Below are positions 1-6,809 of a DNA stretch of 10,176 bases, piece after piece. The stretch's first letter is position 1; every line of letters starts with the position of its first letter. The notes below the pieces were generated by a model. The model saw only the letters and a program-made list of their open reading frames with translations. It did not search any database and was not told the DNA's origin. Origin of the DNA: Alphaproteobacteria bacterium (lineage in GTDB: Bacteria; Pseudomonadota; Alphaproteobacteria; Micavibrionales; UBA2020); the NCBI GenBank assembly GCA_023136145.1, contig JAGLRU010000370.1, positions 1-10,176 of the forward strand. Direction: 5' to 3'. The position numbers and the translations under genes are program-made.

Positions 1-5
1 AATAT

Positions 6-311
6 CTACGCTCTTTTTTTTACGATTTTCATCTTCTTTAAAGCTTGAGAAATTGCACTGGGACTGACATTAAAAATTACAGCACGCTCGCGCAAAAGTG
101 CATCTGGATTATTATCAACTTCACGCCGCAGTTTTTCTTTATCAATCTTACGATTGCGCGAACCATGCTTCTTGGGAGCTAGATCTTCGCTGTTTAACCA
201 TCTGTACAAAGTATCTGGAGATATTTGAAAAAGGCGGGACGCTTCACGCTTGCCGCCGCCTTTTTCTACGTATGATATAACTTTACGCCTGAGTGATATT
301 GAATAAGTCAT
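6..311 (-). CDS. IS630-family transposase, first ORF (OrfA, helix-turn-helix part)
   Basis: This 101-residue ORF (from the ATG at 309-311) is the DNA-binding N-terminal part of an IS630-family transposase. It begins MTYSISLRRKV, a typical start for this family. It then shows a helix-turn-helix with S-R-L-F-Q-I-S-P-D-T-L-Y-R-W, a basic linker (K-K-H-G-S-R-N-R-K), and a second HTH-like segment (E-R-A-V-I-F-N-V-S-P-S-A-I-S-Q-A-L-K-K), as in the paired-like domain of these enzymes. An in-frame ATG at 324-326 would add five residues, but the family pattern favours the inner one. The ORF stops at 6-8 just after an A-run (14-21 on the plus strand as T), so the catalytic domain is expected in another frame outside the window. 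No strong ribosome binding site is visible. Whether the element is active cannot be judged here. Confidence 0.8.
   Translation of the reverse strand: MTYSISLRRKVISYVEKGGGKREASRLFQISPDTLYRWLNSEDLAPKKHGSRNRKIDKEKLRREVDNNPDALLRERAVIFNVSPSAISQALKKMKIVKKRA
14..21 (-). other. candidate frameshift site (A8 run) at the OrfA end
   Basis: Read on the minus strand, the codons GTA AAA AAA AGA GCG TAG end the transposase first ORF. The in-frame A_AAA_AAA pattern, five to twelve bases before the stop, is a classic slippery heptamer, and several IS630-family elements make their full transposase by frameshifting at such a run. A -1 shift continues K-S-V-D-I and a +1 shift continues E-R-R-Y; the window ends too soon to tell which frame holds the DDE domain. 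Confidence 0.45.
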
Positions 312-353
312 GTCACAGTATAACATGCACGATTCTTAGCTTAAAGGACTATA

Positions 354-452
354 ATTGGTATCAAGCAGTTGGTTGGATAAAAAGCAGACGTTTATGCAGT
401 AACACTACATTTCTCTGGTGATGAAGACGGTGGAATAGCCATTAACAGGGTT
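354..452. other. gene-free gap between the IS end and dotL
   Basis: About 100 bases lie between the presumed IS boundary and the stop codon of dotL. I see no credible ORF, no hairpin followed by a T-run that would be a convincing terminator for dotL, and no promoter I would defend. If the secretion operon once continued past dotL, its next gene has been separated from it by the IS. Confidence 0.4.
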
Positions 453-2813
453 TTATTCTTTTTTGGAAGGATCGTCTTTATCGACGATATTTTCCAAGTC
501 GACTGGCAGTTTCTCCGACTCATCAGCGACTGTTGTATCAGGCACAACTGGTGTAGCACCGATAACATCTCCCCAGCTAAATGGTGTTTTGATCTGAGCC
601 GCTGCCTCTTCTTCACCTGGTATCACTGGTGGTGCGGTGCGTTGTTGTGGTTCTGTATCAGTGCTAATCTTTCTCACTGTATCGCTGGCACCGATGACTT
701 CGCTCCAGCTTAATGGTCCTCCGACTTTGGCCAATTCCATAGCCGCAGCTTTTTCTGCTTCTGCTACGGGCGGTGACGGATGGATATCCGTCGTCGTTTC
801 TTGTCTTTCTGCTGGCGGTAACGCATCTTCCGGTTTGATCGTTTTATGAGCTTCGGCGACAAAGGCAACAGCCTGTATGCCGTATTCAAGTAGAGCAATG
901 TCCGCTTTTTTGGCAGAGGCAATGCCCCGGACTAGCGCATCGATATTTGTGTTTGGCAGCATTTGTACCTGTTTCGGATTCCACTTGGGATTGCGGAAAC
1001 GACGGAGGATGCCGTCTACCATTTGCAGACCTTCGAGTGCAGCTTCCGATGGAGGCGGAATGGGAAGGAAGCGATGAACGCGCATTGCTTTAGCATGACC
1101 GATATCGGAATTGAAAATCTGTATTTCGTTTACTATCTCACCGAAGGAGCAGATGGCGCGTCCTTCGGTGAATCCTTTTAGGACATCGTAGGTGACTCGC
1201 GCACGCAACTGAATGCCTGCACTCTGCGTGTCGACGTAACCTCTGCCTAAAGTGCCAGGTTGTCCGCGGGCGAAACTGGACACTTCTGTCACCAGTGCCG
1301 TTCCGACGGTTTTCTCGAAGAAATCCTTGGTTTGGGTTGGGTCTTCAAGCTTACCGAAAAGCTTGATATTACAGTTTGCCGTAATGGACCGAGCTTCTTC
1401 TTTGACACGTTTTTCCATTGCAGCCAAATCTTGCGAGGCAAATATAAGTGAGAACCCCAGGCTACGAGCCTGAGCAGCCATGACAGCCATCCCTTGCGCG
1501 ACGTAATAGCCGACTTCGTCAAAAATCGCCATAAATGGCGTGGAGGAGGTGGTCGGTTTGTTTTCAATGGCGGTGGCGGTATCGCCCTCAACTGTACTGC
1601 CGAGAGTTGCCCCCATCATCCCTTTTAGGGTTGAGGAAATGATTTTTCCGAGATTAGCCGTTTCATCGCCGGATTTTTCTAGTGCTGGAATAAGGACGAC
1701 AAGGATTCGACGGTTCAGCACCACATCAGACATATCTATATCTGCCGCTTGCGTATCGAAAATAAAGCCGTAATCATCACCCAGAGATGACATGGATCTC
1801 GTGAACTGCATTGACAAATAGCCATGTTGCTGGCGTGGAACGGATGTGTCAACTGCGCCGGCATCTGGAGGCATGGGCTTTTCGTTGCCTTCGTCGTCAA
1901 ATACAGTATCCACATAACCGGGCAACTCATTTAGATAGGCACGCAGTGACGTTCGCAAATGCTCTGGCACTGAAGAGTCTCGCGATAGCTTGATAACTGC
2001 TTTGAAGGTTAGGTACTGGCGCACGATACTGATGCTGAGTGGGATGTTCTGATTATCTCGTTTCCATACGAGGCAGGGCATGATGGAGCTGATAAGAGAA
2101 ACGGCGCGTTCTTTCCACATTGCGTTGTCGCCATCAGCGTCCGGCATCAGACTCACGATCATGTTGGTGAGATAGGACGATGAGCCGGAGGAAAACGGAT
2201 TGAGGGTGTTGGAAGGCACGCGCCCGCCGACATTTCCAGTCATATAGTTCATGATTAACAGATCATCATCTCTACCAAAGCGTCTAGCCATAGCCGAGAG
2301 CGTACTCCACAAATCTGTGTCAGCCTTGCCGTCAATATAGATGTAACCAGAAGCCCAGCAAAGAGCGTTACATGCGAAAGATTTCAAGCCGAAGGTTTTA
2401 CCGGAGCCAGTAGTACCTAGATAAAGGCAGTGCGTACGCGCATCAGTGTTATTGAACCATGCTTCTTCTCCTGTATCGGAGCTGTTTCCGAGATAAAGGA
2501 TACCATCAGATTTTCCCTTTGTTCCGTCCGGACGACTGTAATTAGGGTCTTTGCGATTGGCGGATTTTGGCAATTTGAACATCAGGGTAATAGGACGTGT
2601 GAATAGCCACAAGAAATAAAGCAACATTATAAAAAATATCAAGTCTGAATAAAGAGCAAGAAAGGAGTTGACGTAAATACTAACTGTTGCCATGCAAAAG
2701 ACGATTGCCGCTGTTGATGAATCTTTCGCTCCGTCCAGAATCCGCACACTTAACGGACGAGAATCCCGCAGGATATCCTCTTGTTTGTATTCGTATTTTG
2801 ATTTTAGTGACAC
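453..2813 (-). CDS. dotL: type IVB secretion coupling ATPase DotL/IcmO (TrbC-like)
   Basis: This 786-residue protein is the VirD4-like coupling protein of a type IVB (Dot/Icm or IncI-type conjugation) system. It receives substrates at the inner membrane and feeds them to the channel. Two N-terminal membrane segments (about 33-53 and 56-73) are followed by the ATPase domain with Walker A G-T-T-G-S-G-K-T at 133-140, Walker B F-M-A-I-F-D-E at 427-433, and the downstream A-S-Q-D motif at 459-462. The length matches Legionella DotL (783 aa). From about 655 the tail is proline- and glutamate-rich and carries two copies of S-W-x-x-V-I-G-A (near 702-709 and 746-753). In Legionella the equivalent tail binds DotN, IcmS, IcmW and LvgA. 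The start is a GTG at 2811-2813, with AAGGA about 10 bases upstream. It is the last gene of the visible operon, 22 bases after the 170-aa gene. A conjugative plasmid TrbC is the main alternative. Confidence 0.93.
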   Translation of the reverse strand: MSLKSKYEYKQEDILRDSRPLSVRILDGAKDSSTAAIVFCMATVSIYVNSFLALYSDLIFFIMLLYFLWLFTRPITLMFKLPKSANRKDPNYSRPDGTKGKSDGILYLGNSSDTGEEAWFNNTDARTHCLYLGTTGSGKTFGLKSFACNALCWASGYIYIDGKADTDLWSTLSAMARRFGRDDDLLIMNYMTGNVGGRVPSNTLNPFSSGSSSYLTNMIVSLMPDADGDNAMWKERAVSLISSIMPCLVWKRDNQNIPLSISIVRQYLTFKAVIKLSRDSSVPEHLRTSLRAYLNELPGYVDTVFDDEGNEKPMPPDAGAVDTSVPRQQHGYLSMQFTRSMSSLGDDYGFIFDTQAADIDMSDVVLNRRILVVLIPALEKSGDETANLGKIISSTLKGMMGATLGSTVEGDTATAIENKPTTSSTPFMAIFDEVGYYVAQGMAVMAAQARSLGFSLIFASQDLAAMEKRVKEEARSITANCNIKLFGKLEDPTQTKDFFEKTVGTALVTEVSSFARGQPGTLGRGYVDTQSAGIQLRARVTYDVLKGFTEGRAICSFGEIVNEIQIFNSDIGHAKAMRVHRFLPIPPPSEAALEGLQMVDGILRRFRNPKWNPKQVQMLPNTNIDALVRGIASAKKADIALLEYGIQAVAFVAEAHKTIKPEDALPPAERQETTTDIHPSPPVAEAEKAAAMELAKVGGPLSWSEVIGASDTVRKISTDTEPQQRTAPPVIPGEEEAAAQIKTPFSWGDVIGATPVVPDTTVADESEKLPVDLENIVDKDDPSKKE
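555..717 (-). repeat. duplicated motif in the DotL C-terminal tail
   Basis: Positions 557-585 and 689-717 match at 24 of 29 bases, exactly 132 bases (44 codons) apart and in the same frame. They encode F-S-W-G-D-V-I-G-A (745-753) and L-S-W-S-E-V-I-G-A (701-709) of DotL. Both copies are preceded by an alanine/glutamate-rich stretch (E-K-A-A-A-M and E-E-A-A-A-Q), so the duplicated unit may be somewhat longer than the core. Confidence 0.8.
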
Positions 2814-2835
2814 CTAGTTTTCAATCCTTCAGATT

Positions 2836-3348
2836 TTAATTTTCAGGAAGTGCTTGTTCCGCCGGAACAGGAACACCAGTAGGCACTGGTGGCGTTTGCT
2901 CTTTGGTTATAGCCGAAGGAGCATTTACAACGTTGCCAGTGTTGAGAGGCCGATTAATTATGAAAGAGGCTATAAACACAACGCATATAAACACAACTCC
3001 CATCAGCAGTAGAAAGCATACGAACTTGAATAATGCCGTGAATACGCCGCCCGTTTTTTCAGGGGGCGGTGGGTTATTGCCTCTCAGCATGGCATCAACG
3101 ATCACTTGTAGTGCCTCGGCTGCTCTTTTCTTGTTGGAGAAGATTTCGATTTCTTCTGCCGTCATGTCTCCGGTTTTTACGACGAGGGAAAACTTTCCTT
3201 CATTTTCCTTTATTTCCAGCGCGGAACTCATAAACTTCCCCATATCAACGCGCAGAGCCCGAGGCTCTCCATTTGATAAAGACGACACGATCAGAGCATT
3301 GTCTACGATGCTGGCTTTTAGGCTGTTTTTGGAAGATGAGAAGAACAT
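2836..3348 (-). CDS. unknown membrane protein encoded between dotM and dotL
   Basis: I do not recognise this 170-residue protein. Residues 1-90 look like a small soluble domain: short alternating hydrophobic strands (A-S-I-V-D-N-A-L-I-V-S-S-L, K-F-S-L-V-V-K) closed by a helix rich in A, K and V (about 71-88). One strong membrane segment covers about 104-131 and contains two cysteines (111, 122). A proline- and valine-rich tail of about 40 residues follows. There is no N-terminal signal peptide, so the likely topology is N-terminus in the cytoplasm and tail in the periplasm. The start is ATG at 3346-3348 with AAGGAA eight bases upstream. It lies 17 bases after dotM and 22 before dotL, so it is almost certainly co-transcribed and probably works with the DotL-DotM coupling complex. 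In plasmid R64 the equivalent slot (trbA-trbB-trbC) holds thioredoxin-like TrbB, but no C-x-x-C is present here. The N-terminal fold (PH-like?) is speculation. Confidence 0.75.
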   Translation of the reverse strand: MFFSSSKNSLKASIVDNALIVSSLSNGEPRALRVDMGKFMSSALEIKENEGKFSLVVKTGDMTAEEIEIFSNKKRAAEALQVIVDAMLRGNNPPPPEKTGGVFTALFKFVCFLLLMGVVFICVVFIASFIINRPLNTGNVVNAPSAITKEQTPPVPTGVPVPAEQALPEN

Positions 3349-3365
3349 TGCTGGAATTCCTTGTT

Positions 3366-4532
3366 TTATTTGCCTCGTGATGGAATAGCTCGTGATGAGG
3401 GTCCACTGAGGAAGGTTTCAATTCCCTTGACCACGTCCTCGAAACGTGGTGTCGGGATTTTTTGTGAAGAGATTAATTCATTCGTAAAGTGGACGAGAGC
3501 ACCAACGGCTTCCGCATGGTAGGATTTCCTTCCTAGATTATTTAGAGGATACCAAAGTGCGCGATCTTGTCCCCGCAGCCACAAGAAAGATGCCGGTGCC
3601 AGAACGCCACCTTCTTCCCGCGCCCGTGCAAGGCATCGTAATAGTGCTGTCGTCGTATAGGCATGTCGATTCGCATATTTCTGTATGGAACCGCCTAGTT
3701 TCGGGTTTTTGATGATACTGCGAATTTGCAACCTGAGCTTGATGGAAGGTTTGTACCCACCTTTTGACGTCCATGATAGCGACATCTTGCCTAAGAGTTC
3801 CTCAGATTCTTTGCGCTTCCGCGCATGACGGAGGGCGAAGGCGGCATATAATCCCTGCGCGTGAGATGGCAATTTTAAAGGACCCTGCCAGCGACCACCG
3901 AGTTGCAGTGCTAGAGCTTGATATGCTTGATTTACGTCAATCTGATGATTTTTCACTTTGATTTCATGAAAGGCGATCCATTCTTCGGGGGAGAGTGCTT
4001 CTGAGAACATAGGAAGCTTGGACGGAACAGCTTGTCCAAGAACTCGAAATGGCATTTTGCTTGGATTAAACTTTATAAAAGGTTCGATTGACGGAAAGGA
4101 TTTTGCTTGTTCTTTCATGAGTTCGTTAGGTTTCATTCTGCGGTGATACTTAGTGCGCGGTCCGAAAAAAGTAGTCCATAATATCATAATTGACAGAAGT
4201 ACTCCGAAAAGGTGTTTCAGAGGTGGCACGGCTAAATAGGTCATCACTTGAATTTCTTGAAAGCCGATATTGTCTACGTTGGCCGTTGGTAGCCAGTCGC
4301 GCCATATCTTCAGGTATTGCACTCCAAGATCAGGGATCATTATGGCGTAATCATTGCTTACGATAAATGAAACAATCCACATTTCAAAAATTCGGATCAA
4401 GCGTAAAACTTCGGTAAGTTGTGCACGGAAAAGGTACCAGATAAGATACGCCAAGCCGAATATCAGTCCCGCAATTATAGCGGTCAGGATAAATTCTTCG
4501 TGCGGACTTCTTAGTGCCTGTTGTTGTTGCAC
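3366..4532 (-). CDS. dotM: type IVB secretion inner-membrane protein DotM/IcmP (TrbA-like)
   Basis: DotM is the membrane partner of the DotL coupling ATPase and takes part in recruiting effectors. This 388-residue protein is close to Legionella DotM in size (about 376 aa). It has membrane segments at about 14-35 and 104-124 and a large cytoplasmic C-terminal domain. The family hallmark is near residues 290-340: H-A-Y-T-T-T-A-L-L, then G-V-L-A-P-A-S-F-L-W-L, then D-R-A-L-W-Y-P-L-N-N-L-G-R, which I recognise from DotM/TrbA proteins. The cytoplasmic part is rich in lysine and arginine, in keeping with the basic surface of Legionella DotM that binds acidic secretion signals. The start is GTG at 4530-4532; an in-frame TAA just upstream rules out an earlier one. 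The ribosome site is weak (GAGAGG about 13 bases away). It is the first gene of the operon and sits behind its own promoter. Confidence 0.93.
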   Translation of the reverse strand: MQQQQALRSPHEEFILTAIIAGLIFGLAYLIWYLFRAQLTEVLRLIRIFEMWIVSFIVSNDYAIMIPDLGVQYLKIWRDWLPTANVDNIGFQEIQVMTYLAVPPLKHLFGVLLSIMILWTTFFGPRTKYHRRMKPNELMKEQAKSFPSIEPFIKFNPSKMPFRVLGQAVPSKLPMFSEALSPEEWIAFHEIKVKNHQIDVNQAYQALALQLGGRWQGPLKLPSHAQGLYAAFALRHARKRKESEELLGKMSLSWTSKGGYKPSIKLRLQIRSIIKNPKLGGSIQKYANRHAYTTTALLRCLARAREEGGVLAPASFLWLRGQDRALWYPLNNLGRKSYHAEAVGALVHFTNELISSQKIPTPRFEDVVKGIETFLSGPSSRAIPSRGK

Positions 4533-4586
4533 TTTTTAATCAAGACCTCTCGTTTACGATACCCTTTATCGGGAAAGTATTTTTTC

Positions 4587-4615
4587 ATTCTACTTTAACA
4601 GAGCATGTTTTTCAA
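4587..4615 (-). promoter_or_regulatory. sigma-70-type promoter of the dotM operon
   Basis: On the minus strand TTGAAA (4615-4610) and TAGAAT (4592-4587) are separated by exactly 17 bases. They match the -35 and -10 consensus at 4 of 6 and 5 of 6 positions. The site lies in the 141-base gap between slt and dotM and would give a leader of roughly 45-50 bases before the GTG. It suggests that the secretion genes are transcribed independently of slt. Confidence 0.6.
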
Positions 4616-4673
4616 ACACTTGGCTTGTAAAATGAAAAATAAAATCCAGCTACACTTCTGTAAAATATCATAC

Positions 4674-6809
4674 TTATCTGATGCTGGCAAATTCCAAAAT
4701 CGTTTTTGGCCTTTTAGAAAGTCGCAGCCTGTAAATATAGTATGATTCCATCACCCTCTGAACATAGTTTCGTGTTTCGTAAAATGGAATTTGCTCGATC
4801 CAGTCGATTATATCAATTCTGTTGCTGCGCGGATCCCCGAACTGGTTTATCCATTTATCGACGTTGCCGGGACCGGCGTTATAGGCAGCGATGGCCAAAG
4901 GATATGATCCGTTGTAGGTGTTAAGCAGGCTTTGCAGGTAGGCGGTACCAAGCTCTATGTTGTATTGCGGATTATTCGTAAGTTTTCTGGAAATGAATTT
5001 CTTACCGATACTTTTCGAAACCTGCCTTGCAGTGTTTGGCATTAGTTGCATTAGGCCGCGTGCGCCAGCAGAGCTTGTAGCTGTTGTATCGAACATGCTT
5101 TCACGATATACGATGGCGTGAACAAGGGAGACTTCCGGCTTGTTAACGGGCTGTATTTGAAGTAGGGGATATCCATCCATGAACATAAATTCTCCCAGCT
5201 TCTGCTGAAGCTGTTTGTTGGCTTCGACGGTGAAATAATGGCGACCAGTTTCCCGTGCCAGTCTGGCTGTCATAACAAAATCGGATCTGTCTGTTGTGTC
5301 CTTCAGCAATTTGACGAAGAAGGGATCGGCAATCTTCGAAAGTCCTGCGCTGGAGAGCAGGCGGGCAGCTTGTACCATCTCTTTGCTTTCAAAGCCTTGA
5401 AGGGTTTTCTGTGATATATGATCGTCCTTGAACTGTGGGATGTATTTTTGGCCGTAAAGCTTTTCAAAGCTGAGTTGACCGTAATAAGTGGATGGAAAAT
5501 GAGCACTGTGCATATCCCAGATGATAGTGACTTTCTTTTGTTTCATCGTTTCGGCTGTTCGTGCCAGCCAATACGCGCCACGCGCTTGGCTGATCGCGGA
5601 ACTGACAGCTTTGCGGAAGTTGTCAAAGTGTTGATATGCGATGTCTGGCTGGTTGAGAAACCGCAGGGAAAGCCATCCTAACAGCCATTCCGCATGTGCA
5701 TAGTTTCCGCCAGAAGTCATACCGTGTTTCTTTATAATATTATAGGCGCGGACGTAGTTTCTTTTTTCGATTGCACGCCGCGCAAGAATATTACGCTCTT
5801 GCCACCACAATATCGGATGCTTTGGATTCTTGGGCATCTGCTGCAAAAGATCGAAGGCGTTGTCATCCATGTTCATTTTTCGTCGCCACTTGACGCGGTC
5901 ATACATAAAACCTTCGTTATTCCGAAGCTTGATAGGAACGATGCGTACCAGCTTTGAGGCTTTGGATGAAAAACGTCCGAGGGCTATCCGCGCCTTGCCC
6001 ATGTTGCGAGCGTTCTTTCCGACAAGATGGAGCGTGTATGATGCTTCTTTATAACGTCGTTTCCACAGCAGGTTGTCCAGACGGTCGGTATGATTGGCGG
6101 TGGAAAAAAGTTTTCGATATATACGAGCCAGCGTGGCTGTTTCTTTTTGGTTCAGTTTGGCGACACGCCAGAATTTTTTCAGTGCGGTTTTGGCCTTGTC
6201 CTTCTGACCGAGATGGAGAAGCTCTTTTATATATACCCGGATACCATCGATGCTTTTTGGGGGATTTTGGTAGAACCATTCGATAATTTCATGGGAACGG
6301 AGAGATGATGCGCTGATATTTTTCTCTATGCGATTGTGAAATGTATAAAGTTTCGGCCAGCCGGGATTTTCCAGTGTGAAAAGGATCAGGTCGTCAGGAG
6401 CGATTGGGATTTTGGTTTCGGTTACAGTGAGCCAAACAAGGAGTTTTCTGGCGACTGTGGTATTGCTTTTCCTAAGTACATTGAAAGTTTTTTGCCAGTT
6501 ATGATTCGTAGTATTGGAGAAAATGCCTCGTGTCTGTTCTTTGCTATGGGCAGGTTGCGATAGGAAGATGAACAGAGCGAAAAATGCCAATACCGTCGTT
6601 AGACTGTATAAAAACAGAGGTTTTGTGTTCCTTCGCTTGCTCCATTGGCGAATGAAAGGTAAAATGTGCGAGAAATTCTGTATTTTGGAAGGAGAATAAT
6701 GATGTTTAAAGGTTCTATTGTGGCACTCGCGACTCCCCTTAAAAATGGGAAGGTCGATATCGGTTCTTTTAAGAAGCTTGTCGAATGGCATATTGCCAGA
6801 GGCACTCAT
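4674..6809 (-). CDS. slt: Slt70-type soluble lytic murein transglycosylase (start uncertain)
   Basis: The enzyme cleaves the MurNAc-GlcNAc bond of peptidoglycan in the periplasm with formation of 1,6-anhydroMurNAc. As written it has 711 residues. A long helical-repeat region (about 100-540) precedes the catalytic domain with Y-R-E-S (catalytic Glu about 570), G-L-M-Q-L-M-P (585-591), A-A-Y-N-A-G-P-G-N (641-649) and I-P-F-Y-E-T-R-N-Y-V (674-683), the family 1A signature. A signal sequence is clear: basic R-R-N-T-K, hydrophobic core about 64-84, and a likely cut after A-H-S (87-89). The start is a problem. The only ATG codons in frame (6807-6809, 6789-6791) lie inside dapA and would place about 60 residues before the signal core. 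No GTG or TTG lies nearer; an ATT at 6651-6653 would give a normal signal peptide but has no ribosome site. The gene is divergent from dapA and followed by the dotM promoter. Its location suggests a housekeeping enzyme, though a role with the secretion system is possible. Confidence 0.9.
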   Translation of the reverse strand: MSASGNMPFDKLLKRTDIDLPIFKGSRECHNRTFKHHYSPSKIQNFSHILPFIRQWSKRRNTKPLFLYSLTTVLAFFALFIFLSQPAHSKEQTRGIFSNTTNHNWQKTFNVLRKSNTTVARKLLVWLTVTETKIPIAPDDLILFTLENPGWPKLYTFHNRIEKNISASSLRSHEIIEWFYQNPPKSIDGIRVYIKELLHLGQKDKAKTALKKFWRVAKLNQKETATLARIYRKLFSTANHTDRLDNLLWKRRYKEASYTLHLVGKNARNMGKARIALGRFSSKASKLVRIVPIKLRNNEGFMYDRVKWRRKMNMDDNAFDLLQQMPKNPKHPILWWQERNILARRAIEKRNYVRAYNIIKKHGMTSGGNYAHAEWLLGWLSLRFLNQPDIAYQHFDNFRKAVSSAISQARGAYWLARTAETMKQKKVTIIWDMHSAHFPSTYYGQLSFEKLYGQKYIPQFKDDHISQKTLQGFESKEMVQAARLLSSAGLSKIADPFFVKLLKDTTDRSDFVMTARLARETGRHYFTVEANKQLQQKLGEFMFMDGYPLLQIQPVNKPEVSLVHAIVYRESMFDTTATSSAGARGLMQLMPNTARQVSKSIGKKFISRKLTNNPQYNIELGTAYLQSLLNTYNGSYPLAIAAYNAGPGNVDKWINQFGDPRSNRIDIIDWIEQIPFYETRNYVQRVMESYYIYRLRLSKRPKTILEFASIR
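6637..6665 (+). promoter_or_regulatory. candidate dapA promoter
   Basis: TTGCTC (6637-6642) and TAAAAT (6660-6665) are 17 bases apart, upstream of dapA, leaving a leader of about 30 bases. The -10 box matches at 5 of 6 positions, the -35 box only in its TTG. The site lies within the signal-peptide coding part of slt on the other strand. Confidence 0.35.
6689..6694 (+). promoter_or_regulatory. ribosome binding site that decides the dapA start
   Basis: AAGGAG ends seven bases before the ATG at 6702 and four before the ATG at 6699. The spacing and the family N-terminus (M-F-x-G-S-I-V-A) favour 6702. This rules out the upstream in-frame ATG at 6666, which has no such site. Confidence 0.8.

Larger units (their letters stand above)
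1..353 (-). mobile_element. IS630-family insertion sequence, partial (5' end only)
   Basis: The element is recognised from its first transposase ORF (6-311), which has the IS630/Tc1-mariner N-terminal helix-turn-helix pattern. Only the transposase-start side lies in the window; the catalytic DDE part must lie beyond position 1. The outer end is not proven. IS630 elements insert at TA dinucleotides, and the first plausible TA outside the ORF is in the TATA at 350-353, about 40 bases upstream of the likely start codon, so I place the end there as an inference. The other terminal repeat is off-window and cannot be compared. The element sits about 100 bases beyond the dotL stop codon. Confidence 0.6.

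Noticed and set aside
392..616. Minus-strand ORF overlapping the end of dotL, possibly a frameshifted true C-terminus
   Set aside because: The dotL frame already gives a family-typical length and a sensible acidic tail with a repeated motif; the alternative frame has no recognisable feature.
2836..3348. TrbB (thioredoxin-like) identity, from the R64 trbA-trbB-trbC gene order
   Set aside because: No C-x-x-C active site or thioredoxin pattern is present; the two cysteines lie in the membrane segment.
2903..3388. 161-residue ORF on the plus strand opposite the 170-aa gene
   Set aside because: It is antisense to a gene with a good ribosome site and operon spacing, shows no recognisable domain, and its hydrophobic pattern is explained by the opposite strand.
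4553..4580. Possible hairpin (CCC...GGG) between slt and dotM as a terminator
   Set aside because: The stem is only three to four good pairs, no T-run follows on the relevant strand, and it lies downstream of the dotM promoter, where a terminator would make little sense.
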